Assembly: GCA_029098085.1 (NCBI GenBank)
Contig: JAQXNQ010000248.1
Span: forward strand, 1 to 6,162
DNA length: 6,162 nucleotides
Direction: 5' to 3'
Source: Oscillospiraceae bacterium
GTDB lineage: Bacteria; Bacillota; Clostridia; Oscillospirales; Ruminococcaceae
Part shown: in pieces, positions 1 through 5,594 of the stretch
Numbering within the stretch: the first letter of the stretch is position 1
Layout of the letters: every line of letters begins with the position of its first letter
Notes under the pieces: model-generated
The model's input: the letters and a program-made list of their open reading frames with translations, nothing else
The model's database searches: none
Told to the model about the DNA's origin: nothing
Made by a program: the position numbers and the translations under genes

Positions 1-4
1 ACGA

Positions 5-10
5 AAGGAG
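5..10 (+). promoter_or_regulatory. Ribosome binding site of the surface protein gene
   Basis: AAGGAG lies 9 bases before the ATG at position 20. This is a strong Shine-Dalgarno match and supports that start. The promoter must lie upstream of the window. Confidence 0.85.
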
Positions 11-19
11 TAAAAACTC

Positions 20-115
20 ATGGCAAAGAAAAAATTTGCGCTGAAAAAGGTTCTGGCGGGCTTTGTAAGTGCAGCGGTTCTGGCCAGCAGCCTGTTTGCG
101 GGCAATGTGTTTGCG
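20..115 (+). other. Signal peptide coding region
   Basis: Encodes residues 1-32. MAKKKFALKK is the basic n-region. It is followed by a hydrophobic stretch rich in Ala, Val and Leu and a V-F-A cleavage site before VDGAAAEQ. This indicates Sec-dependent export. The exact cleavage residue is inferred. Confidence 0.85.
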
Positions 116-3100
116 GTGGATGGCGCTGCAGCAGAGCAGACTGCAAAGCAGATTACCCCTGCAGGCCAGCCTACTGTTTCTCAGAGTTATGCGGACGGCA
201 AGGTTTCTATTGAAAAGACTGTTGCCGCGACCGGTACTGAGAACCTGTTCGATGTGACGGTTAAGGTTTCCACCACAGAAACCATTACTGAAGTAACGAC
301 CTCTCCCGATGCGGCGGTTGTGCTGGTCATGGACGTGTCCAACAGCATGGATGGCAATTCTATCACTAGCGCAAAGAAAGCTGCACAGGATTTTGTGAAG
401 GATTACACAACGGACACCGGTTCGGCGAAGCGGATGATTTCGATTGTGGAATTCGGTTCCAACGCGATGACGGTGATGGATTGGACAGATGCCGTTGCCA
501 AAAAGGACTCTGTTAATTCCGCTATTGCCAATACCGTAAAGATCGGCTACACATACAGCAAAACCGGCTGCACGTATGATGGCTGCACCAATGCGGATTC
601 CAGCCATACGCACTCTGTCCGGAGCACGAAGAGTGACTGGGTAAAGATTCAGGACAAGGTGCAGTGGGAATCCGGAAAGCTCGGAGATGGCCATTTGGGC
701 GGTTATTGGCTGCACAAATATAAATGCTCCGTATGCGGCAAGGAATGTATTGCCGAGGACAAGGAGCATTGTGAGCGCCACACGCACGAAAAATCCTTCT
801 GGACTTCGTATGATAATGTGAAGGATAGCGGGGGCACCAATATCGAGGGCGGTCTCCGTCTTGCTGACAACCTGCTTGCTGATGATGCAATTGCTGATAT
901 CGACAACGCTTATGTGATTCTGTTGACCGACGGTCTGCCCACCTTCTATGTTTCCGATGCTGATACCACTACCAGCACGGAATTTATGAATGGAACCAAA
1001 GGCTGCGGCAATGCCCATGATGGCACTTATTGTAACGTTCAAAACGACTTTAAGGATATCCCCTCCATTGCCGATTCCATCAAGGAAGACGCCAAGCTGT
1101 ATGCTATTGGCTTCAATCTGTCAGGAAAAGTTGACGGTAAAGATGTCAGAACTTGGTTGACGGGTACAGTAGGTGTTGATCAGTATTTTGCTGCCAGCAC
1201 CACGGATCTTTCCAATTATTTCAAGAACATTTCCCAGATCATCAAGAATGCCGCCAAGGCCTGGATTCTGACCGACCCCATGGGCAGCAATATCGATTTT
1301 GTGGAAGGTACCAGCGATAACTTCAGCGGCACTGTGGCTACTGAAACAAATGATGTCATCACCTGGAATCTGAAGGATGATGTGACCTTCACCACGAGCG
1401 CCACAACCGGCAAAACCACCTATACCTACACCATGACCTATCAGGTCAAATTGGACAATACCACTGCAGCGTTTGCAGCTGACGAAGACGGTATTGTTCC
1501 CACCAACGGCAATATCCAGCTGACCTATATGCTGACGAAGGCGGACGGCAGCATGGATCCCACGCTGCACACAGCTGCTTTTGATAAATCTCCTCTGGTT
1601 AAGGGCTACCTCGCCGACCTTTCCTTCACCAAGACCGATGGCACCAATCCGCTGCCCGGCGCTACTTTTACGCTGAACGGAAAGACTGCGACTTCTGATG
1701 CCAACGGTACGGTTTCCTTCACTGACATTCCTTCCGGCGCGAGCTATACTCTGACCGAGAACGGAATGAAGGGATACCTGCCCCTTGACCCTGTTACAGT
1801 CAAGGTGGCCTATGGAGTTGCGACGGATGCCAACGGCGAAAGAATCATCGCTATTGCGAATACTCCTGAAGTAAAGAACATCATCGTAGTTCATGACTAC
1901 GGCGCAGACGGTTCCTACAGCGAAGATCCCGTTCCTTATGTGGACGGCTTCCAGCCGGTTCCCAGAACCACCCATAACGGCGAGCGGTACACCCTGACCG
2001 CACAGGACGCGCCCTATGTTAACGGAAACGGCGACACCGTCTTCGTGCTGCATTACAGCAGATATGTCGAAGCAAAGAACATCATCGTGGTTCATGACTA
2101 CGGCGCCGACGGCTCCTACAGCGAAGATCCCGTTCCTTACACCGACGGCTTCCAGCCGGTTCCCAGAACCACCCATAACGGCGAACTGTACACTCTGACC
2201 AAGCAGGATGCCCCCTATGTCAACGGAAACGGTGACACAGTGTTCGTGCTGCATTACGCTAAGTACGTTGAACAGAAGAACATCATCGTGGTTCATGACT
2301 ACGGCACCGACGGCTCCTACAGCGAAGATCCTGTTCCTTATGTGGACGGCTTCCAGCCCGTTCCCAGAACCACCCATAACGGTGATCTGTACACTCTGAC
2401 CAAGCAGGATGCTCCCTATGTCAACGGAAACGGTGACACAGTGTTCGTGCTGCATTACACCAGGTACGTTGAGGAAAAGAACATCATCGTGGTTCATGAC
2501 TACGGCACCGACGGCTCCTACAGTGAAGATCCTGTTCCTTACGTGGACGGCTTCCAGCCGGTTCCTCAGACCACTTACGGCGGAGAAGAATACACGCTGA
2601 CCGCACAGGACGATCCTTATGTCAATGGCAATGGAGATATTGTATTTGTTCTGCACTACAGCAAAAATATCGCTCCTCCTCCCGAATCTTCCGAACCCGA
2701 ACCCGATCCCGACCCCGAAACCACCATCCGCATCAAGAAGACCTGGGACGGCGAAGCCTATGACGGCAGCGTGATCTTCGTGGTCACCCGAGTAGGCGGC
2801 AGCAGAGAATGGAGCAAGGAAGTGACCCTGAGAGCCGGCAGATCCTCTACCGCGGTCGAAGTACCCAGTGGCGGCACCTATGAGGTTGTCGAACTTGTTC
2901 CCGAGGGATATGAATCCTCCATCGAGGGCGGCGTGACTGTGAAGATCTCTGAGGGCGATATCAAGACCGTCAATGTCACCAACACCAAGCTCCCCGAGGA
3001 AGAAATCCCCGAAGAATCCACTCCTCTCGCTCCTCCCACCGATCAGGATCCCTCCGAGGCTGAAGGCCCCAGCGCCCCCGCTGAAGAGATTCCCGACGAA

Positions 3101-3211
3101 GAGACTCCCGTGACCAATCCTCCCAAGACCGGCGCCGCTGCCGGCAGCGCTCTCGCTGTCCTGGTCGCCGCAGCTGCTCTGGGCGCGGTTGTCTTCCGCA
3201 AGCGCAAGTAA
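20..3211 (+). CDS. LPXTG-type cell-wall-anchored VWA / Cna_B surface protein with four tandem repeats
   Basis: Probable surface adhesin or pilus-tip-like protein of 1063 residues, exported and then linked to peptidoglycan by a sortase. Residues 1-32 are a signal peptide: a Lys-rich start, a hydrophobic core, and likely cleavage after VFA. Residues about 97-410 are a von Willebrand A domain with a complete metal-ion site: D105, S107 and S109 (DVSNS), T273 (SGGTN) and D304 (LLTDG). It is enlarged by a Cys/His-rich insertion at about 178-258. Residues about 415-530 look like the beta-sandwich that often follows VWA in such proteins. Residues about 531-615 are Cna_B/SpaA-like, with K538, E580 and N614 placed to form an isopeptide bond. 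Four 67-residue repeats span about 619-884. A second Cna_B-like domain follows at about 901-989 (K906/K907, E958, N988), then a Pro/Glu-rich stalk and the NPPKTG signal with a hydrophobic segment and an RKRK tail. The surface-protein class is secure; the ligand is unknown. No sortase gene is visible. Confidence 0.93.
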   Translation: MAKKKFALKKVLAGFVSAAVLASSLFAGNVFAVDGAAAEQTAKQITPAGQPTVSQSYADGKVSIEKTVAATGTENLFDVTVKVSTTETITEVTTSPDAAVVLVMDVSNSMDGNSITSAKKAAQDFVKDYTTDTGSAKRMISIVEFGSNAMTVMDWTDAVAKKDSVNSAIANTVKIGYTYSKTGCTYDGCTNADSSHTHSVRSTKSDWVKIQDKVQWESGKLGDGHLGGYWLHKYKCSVCGKECIAEDKEHCERHTHEKSFWTSYDNVKDSGGTNIEGGLRLADNLLADDAIADIDNAYVILLTDGLPTFYVSDADTTTSTEFMNGTKGCGNAHDGTYCNVQNDFKDIPSIADSIKEDAKLYAIGFNLSGKVDGKDVRTWLTGTVGVDQYFAASTTDLSNYFKNISQIIKNAAKAWILTDPMGSNIDFVEGTSDNFSGTVATETNDVITWNLKDDVTFTTSATTGKTTYTYTMTYQVKLDNTTAAFAADEDGIVPTNGNIQLTYMLTKADGSMDPTLHTAAFDKSPLVKGYLADLSFTKTDGTNPLPGATFTLNGKTATSDANGTVSFTDIPSGASYTLTENGMKGYLPLDPVTVKVAYGVATDANGERIIAIANTPEVKNIIVVHDYGADGSYSEDPVPYVDGFQPVPRTTHNGERYTLTAQDAPYVNGNGDTVFVLHYSRYVEAKNIIVVHDYGADGSYSEDPVPYTDGFQPVPRTTHNGELYTLTKQDAPYVNGNGDTVFVLHYAKYVEQKNIIVVHDYGTDGSYSEDPVPYVDGFQPVPRTTHNGDLYTLTKQDAPYVNGNGDTVFVLHYTRYVEEKNIIVVHDYGTDGSYSEDPVPYVDGFQPVPQTTYGGEEYTLTAQDDPYVNGNGDIVFVLHYSKNIAPPPESSEPEPDPDPETTIRIKKTWDGEAYDGSVIFVVTRVGGSREWSKEVTLRAGRSSTAVEVPSGGTYEVVELVPEGYESSIEGGVTVKISEGDIKTVNVTNTKLPEEEIPEESTPLAPPTDQDPSEAEGPSAPAEEIPDEETPVTNPPKTGAAAGSALAVLVAAAALGAVVFRKRK
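551..793 (+). other. Cys/His-rich insertion within the VWA domain
   Basis: Encodes residues about 178-258, between the MIDAS DVSNS strand and the MIDAS Thr at 273. It holds C184, C189, H196, H198, H232, C236, C239, C243, H250, C251, H254 and H256, including a CxxC (KCSVCGKEC) and an HTHE cluster. Two more cysteines, C329 and C338, follow the TDG strand; no other cysteines occur in the protein. The arrangement could bind a metal such as zinc or form disulfides in an exported protein. Which of these applies cannot be told from the sequence. Confidence 0.7.
1610..1864 (+). other. Cna_B/SpaA-type prealbumin-fold domain 1
   Basis: Encodes residues about 531-615. The strand LSFTKTDGTNPLPGATFTL, the YTLTE motif with E580, and the closing IANTP with N614 are the landmarks of this family. 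K538 and N614 with E580 are positioned as the usual intramolecular isopeptide triad. The bond itself is inferred from family behaviour. Confidence 0.75.
1874..2671 (+). repeat. Tandem array of four 201-bp (67-residue) in-frame repeats
   Basis: Units run 1874-2074, 2075-2275, 2276-2476 and 2477-about 2671. Each encodes a module that opens KNIIVVHDYG, contains SYSEDPVPY and GFQPVP, and closes with YVNGNGD and VFVLHY. Units 2 and 3 differ at about 16 of 201 bases by eye counting; unit 4 is the most diverged (QTTYGGEEY, DDPYVNGNGDI). The shape, a beta strand at each end of a module of about 65 residues, recalls MucBP-like or beta-grasp surface repeats, but I cannot assign a named family. The array probably acts as an extendable stalk between the head and the cell wall. 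Confidence 0.92.
2720..2986 (+). other. Cna_B-like domain 2
   Basis: Encodes residues about 901-989, after a Pro/Glu/Asp spacer (APPPESSEPEPDPDPE). The opening IRIKKTWDG, the YEVVE motif with E958, and the closing VNVTNTK with N988 match Cna_B repeats. These commonly carry a Lys-Asn isopeptide bond that stiffens the stalk. Assignment is by motif only. Confidence 0.7.
3116..3208 (+). other. C-terminal sortase sorting signal (NPPKTG)
   Basis: Encodes residues 1033-1063: NPPKTG, then about 21 mostly Ala/Val/Leu residues, then the basic tail RKRK. This is the classic three-part cell-wall sorting signal, with Pro in place of the canonical Leu of LPXTG. It implies a sortase encoded elsewhere in the genome. 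Confidence 0.88.
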
Positions 3212-3228
3212 TGTAAACGCACAATAAG

Positions 3229-3240
3229 GCCCGCAAGGGC
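3229..3240 (+). other. Small GNRA-loop hairpin after the surface protein gene
   Basis: GCCC-GCAA-GGGC can form a 4-bp stem with a GCAA tetraloop, 17 bases after the stop codon and just before the main terminator. It may stabilise the mRNA 3' end, or it may have no role. Confidence 0.4.
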
Positions 3241-3248
3241 TGAAAAAG

Positions 3249-3281
3249 GGAGCCCTGCCAAACCGGCGGGGTTCCTTTTTT
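3249..3281 (+). terminator. Intrinsic terminator of the surface protein gene
   Basis: An 11-bp stem (3249-3259 with 3265-3275, two G-U pairs) closes a 5-base loop and is followed by six T at 3276-3281. It sits 37 bases past the stop codon. Five A at 3243-3247 give the reverse strand a T-run as well, so the element may also back up termination of the opposing operon. Confidence 0.9.
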
Positions 3282-3290
3282 GCGCATGGA

Positions 3291-3317
3291 AAATCCCCGG
3301 CGGGCCCCGCCGGGGAT
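3291..3317 (-). terminator. Terminator of the regulator-kinase operon
   Basis: A perfect 11-bp GC-rich inverted repeat (3293-3303 with 3307-3317, 3-base loop) lies 11 bases past the kinase stop codon. On the minus strand it is followed by a short T-run (TTTT, counting the final stem base). The weak T-run may be compensated by the reverse of the neighbouring hairpin at 3249-3275. Confidence 0.7.
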
Positions 3318-3328
3318 GCTTTATATCC

Positions 3329-4729
3329 TCACTCCTGCGCAGGAGCGGTCAGGTATTTCAGCTTGGCGTGGATGGTCGTGCCCTCGCCCAGCACGCTGTC
3401 CAGCTGAATGGAGCCGTCGTACAGGGTAACGATGTGCTTGACAATGGACAGACCCAGACCGGTGCCGCCGACGCTGCGGCTGCGGCCCTTGTCCACCCGG
3501 AAGAACCGCTCGAACACCCGGGTCTTCATGTCAGCCGGAATGCCGATGCCGGTATCCTTGACCGTCAGGTACAGGTATTTTCCGTCGATTTCCGCCCGCA
3601 CCCAGACCTTTCCGTTTTCCACATTGTATTTGACCGCGTTCTGCATCAGATTGCCGAACAGGTTGTGCATGTGCTCCCGGACGATGGGGATCGAGAAGTT
3701 GCCGCCGGAAACCTCCATGGTGATGTGCTTCTCCATCATGGAAACCCGCAGCGAGTCGCGGATTTCGCTCAGCAGCTCGCCGATGTTGACCATCGTGGGC
3801 TCTCCGGCGCTGTCCCGGCTCTGATGCTCCAGCGAGGAGATCATCAGAAGATCGCTGATGATCCGGTTCATCCGGGTCGCTTCCCGGCGAATGACCTTGA
3901 TGCTGTCCTTTACCCGCTCGGGATCGGTGACAATACCCGATTCCAGCAGCTCGGCGAAGCCCTGAATGGAGGTGATGGGCGTTTTCAGCTCATGGGAGGC
4001 GTTGGAGAAGAAGTCCTGCCGCTGCTTCAGCGCCGACCGCTCCGCCGTCACATCGGTCAGGGTCAGGAAGATCAGCGTCTTGCGGGGGAGGGAGGAGTCG
4101 CCCGCCTCTTCCCGGATCAGATGGGAGGTCAGGGCGTAGGTGTTGCCGTCTGCCGCCTGCAGATCGAAGCTGGTAACCTTGTTCCGGTCAGCAGCCTTTT
4201 TGACCGCCTCCAGAATGGCCTTTTCCTGAATCACGTCGCTGATGTTCTGCTTGAGCACCGTTTCCTTCAGGCCGAGAACCTGAGCGGCCTTTTTGTTGAT
4301 GCTGGTGATGACGCCGCTCAGATCGGTGATCAGGATGCCTTCGCCCATGTTGTTCAGGATGAAGTCGAACCGTTCCTGCTGCTGCCGGAGCTTTTTGCGG
4401 CTGGCGATGATTTTTCCGCACAGCTTGCGGATGTTCTCCTGCAGCAGAGCGATTTCGGGATACTGGGTGCCGCCCAGGTCGGAGAAGGACATCTGTTCCC
4501 CCCGCTGGGACATCTCATCGTTGAGGCGATCCACCGAGCCCACAAAGGAGGAGACCTCTTTGAACGCAAAGAAGAGGCAGAGGCCCACGATGACCGCAAT
4601 GCCCACCAGAATCCAGATCCAGAGGGGCGCCCGTGCCTCGGTGTTCAGATATAGAAAAACGCCGGCCGCCGCCACAGCAGCTGCCAGCAGACCGATCATA
4701 AGATATCGCAGAAAAAGAATTCGTTTCAT
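3329..4729 (-). CDS. phoR: PhoR-like membrane sensor histidine kinase
   Basis: Sensor kinase of 466 residues that phosphorylates the response regulator encoded just upstream. Two membrane segments, about 8-28 and 36-56, are joined by only about 7 outside residues, so there is no extracytoplasmic sensor domain. A linker that is at most HAMP-like leads to a PAS domain at about 120-230 (LNNMGEGILITDLSG). HisKA follows, with phospho-acceptor H246 in SNASHELKTPITS; the E247-x-x-T250 phosphatase motif is present. The HATPase domain has the N box (NAVKY, N364), G1 (DTGIGIP, D392), F box (FERFFRVDKG) and G2 (GGTGLGLS, 421-428). All catalytic motifs are intact. The start at 4729 is supported by AAAGGCGG about 6 bases upstream. 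It lies 23 bp after the regulator gene. The PhoR name rests on architecture plus the adjacent pstB; other PhoR-family kinases look alike, so signal specificity is inferred. Confidence 0.88.
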   Translation of the reverse strand: MKRILFLRYLMIGLLAAAVAAAGVFLYLNTEARAPLWIWILVGIAVIVGLCLFFAFKEVSSFVGSVDRLNDEMSQRGEQMSFSDLGGTQYPEIALLQENIRKLCGKIIASRKKLRQQQERFDFILNNMGEGILITDLSGVITSINKKAAQVLGLKETVLKQNISDVIQEKAILEAVKKAADRNKVTSFDLQAADGNTYALTSHLIREEAGDSSLPRKTLIFLTLTDVTAERSALKQRQDFFSNASHELKTPITSIQGFAELLESGIVTDPERVKDSIKVIRREATRMNRIISDLLMISSLEHQSRDSAGEPTMVNIGELLSEIRDSLRVSMMEKHITMEVSGGNFSIPIVREHMHNLFGNLMQNAVKYNVENGKVWVRAEIDGKYLYLTVKDTGIGIPADMKTRVFERFFRVDKGRSRSVGGTGLGLSIVKHIVTLYDGSIQLDSVLGEGTTIHAKLKYLTAPAQE

Positions 4730-4752
4730 ATGGATCCGCCTTTCACGGCCTG

Positions 4753-5439
4753 TCAGCCTTGATGGAAGCGATAGCCCACGCCCCGGACGGTCTTGATATA
4801 GCGGGGCTTTTCGGCGTCATCGCCCAGCTTCTGCCGCAGGGTACGGATGTGCATGTCCAGTGTGCGGGTTTCGCCCTCAAAATCGATGCCCCAGACCAGA
4901 TTCAGCAGCTCGGAGCGGGTCATGACCCGGTCGGAATTCTCCATCAGCAGCTTGAGCAGCTCAAATTCCTTGAAGGTCAGCTCGATGTGCTCCTCGCCCC
5001 GGATCACATCCCGGCTGTCGCAGTCCAGGGTGAGATCCTGCCCGCTGAGTACGGTGTGGCGGGTGCTGTGTCCCGCCCGCCGCAGCAGGGCCTGTACCCG
5101 GGACTTCAGCTCCAGCAGGCCGAAGGGCTTGGTCAGATAATCGTCCGCACCGGCATCCAGACCGGTGACCTTGTCGATTTCACTGGTTTTGGCGGTGAGC
5201 ATCATGATGGGCAGCTGCTCGTAGGCCGGATTGGCCCGCAGCTGTCTGACGGCTGTAATGCCGTCCATGTCGGGCAGCATGATATCAAAGAGGATGATAT
5301 CGGGAATCCGCTGTTCGATGGCGCTGAGGCCTTCTCCGGCGGTCTCGAAGGTCTCCACCTGATAGCCAAAGGCTTCCATGGCGGTTTTGACCAGCTGACG
5401 GATGTTTTCATCATCTTCAATGGCGTAGATCAGGGGCAT
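4753..5439 (-). CDS. phoB: PhoB/PhoP-like OmpR-family response regulator
   Basis: DNA-binding response regulator of 228 residues, partner of the downstream kinase. The receiver domain (about 1-120) has the acidic pocket E8-D9-D10, phospho-acceptor D52 (FDIMLPDMDG), T82 (LTAK) and K104 (TKPF). The C-terminal winged-helix domain (about 128-226) shows LTFKEFELLKLLM, the recognition-helix region RTLDMHIRTLRQKLGD, and the wing VRGVGYRF. I chose the ATG at 5439 because GGAGG at 5448-5452 sits 8 bases before it. The in-frame ATG at 5454 overlaps that site, has no Shine-Dalgarno of its own, and would add only MEENA. The gene is preceded by its own promoter and a possible attenuator, and pstB ends 155 bp upstream. 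A role in phosphate control is inferred from context; the family assignment is firm. Confidence 0.9.
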   Translation of the reverse strand: MPLIYAIEDDENIRQLVKTAMEAFGYQVETFETAGEGLSAIEQRIPDIILFDIMLPDMDGITAVRQLRANPAYEQLPIMMLTAKTSEIDKVTGLDAGADDYLTKPFGLLELKSRVQALLRRAGHSTRHTVLSGQDLTLDCDSRDVIRGEEHIELTFKEFELLKLLMENSDRVMTRSELLNLVWGIDFEGETRTLDMHIRTLRQKLGDDAEKPRYIKTVRGVGYRFHQG

Positions 5440-5447
5440 AGCATTTT

Positions 5448-5452
5448 CCTCC
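5448..5452 (-). promoter_or_regulatory. Ribosome binding site that fixes the regulator start at 5439
   Basis: On the minus strand GGAGG lies 8 bases before the ATG at 5439. The upstream in-frame ATG (5454-5452) shares its G with the first base of this site, so translation from it is unlikely. Only 4 bases (5453-5456) separate the site from the terminator T-run at 5461-5457. Confidence 0.8.
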
Positions 5453-5456
5453 ATAT

Positions 5457-5500
5457 AAAAAGCCTGTCGGCGAACCGGTAAACGGTGCAGCCGGACAGGC
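5457..5500 (-). terminator. Intrinsic terminator hairpin immediately before the regulator's ribosome binding site
   Basis: On the minus strand GCCTGTC (5500-5494) pairs with GACAGGC (5468-5462). After one bulged C, GGC (5492-5490) pairs with GCC (5471-5469), and ACCG (5486-5483) pairs with CGGT (5477-5474) around a 5-base loop. This gives about 14 bp, followed directly by five T (5461-5457). It could end pstB transcripts. Because it also lies between the local promoter and the regulator, it would act on the regulator's own mRNA too. Confidence 0.8.
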
Positions 5501-5524
5501 CAGCGGGTATTGCTGCCGTCCGGC
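5490..5524 (-). promoter_or_regulatory. Candidate antiterminator hairpin in the regulator leader
   Basis: On the minus strand GCCGGAC (5524-5518) pairs with GTCCGGC (5496-5490). Inside it GG (5517-5516) pairs with CC (5499-5498), and CAGC (5515-5512) pairs with GCTG (5504-5501) around a 7-base loop. That is 13 bp with two single-base bulges. Its 3' arm uses all of 5490-5500, the same bases that form the 5' arm of the terminator, so the two folds exclude each other. Function as an antiterminator is inferred from geometry. Confidence 0.55.
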
Positions 5525-5557
5525 GTCAGAGCGGGTCATCCATCTCTGCACAGCTTC

Positions 5558-5586
5558 ATTATACCACCGGAAGGCTTTCGTGTAAA
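5558..5586 (-). promoter_or_regulatory. Sigma-70/SigA-type promoter of the regulator-kinase operon
   Basis: On the minus strand TTTACA (5586-5581) and a perfect TATAAT (5563-5558) are separated by 17 bases, with an extended -10 TGG just before TATAAT. Transcription should start near 5551, giving a leader of about 110 bases. The promoter lies between pstB and the regulator, so the regulator-kinase pair can be transcribed independently of pst. Confidence 0.85.
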
Positions 5587-5594
5587 GCAGTGAA

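Noticed and set aside
713..793. Zinc-finger regulatory domain suggested by KCSVCGKEC and ERHTHE
   Set aside because: The segment lies inside an exported VWA domain behind a signal peptide, so a DNA-binding role is not plausible. It is reported only as a possible structural metal or disulfide site.
1121..2656. Long open frame of 511 codons on the minus strand, antisense to the surface protein
   Set aside because: It spans the tandem repeats and is open because the repeated codon pattern leaves no stops in that frame. Its translation shows only the mirrored repeats, has no recognisable domain or start signal, and lies opposite a clearly real gene.
1874..2671. CRISPR or other non-coding repeat array
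   Set aside because: The 201-bp repeats are directly adjacent without spacers, keep the reading frame, and encode a conserved protein module within a surface protein.
3368..4654. 428-codon frame on the plus strand, antisense to the kinase
   Set aside because: This is a shadow frame caused by GC-rich codons of the kinase gene. The product is low-complexity (Asp/Gly/Gln/Val/Ala-rich) with no motif, whereas the kinase frame has every catalytic box.
4759..5481. 240-codon frame on the plus strand, antisense to the response regulator
   Set aside because: It is the mirror of the regulator codons, and it runs through the leader hairpin and promoter region. It has no domain and no supporting ribosome binding site.
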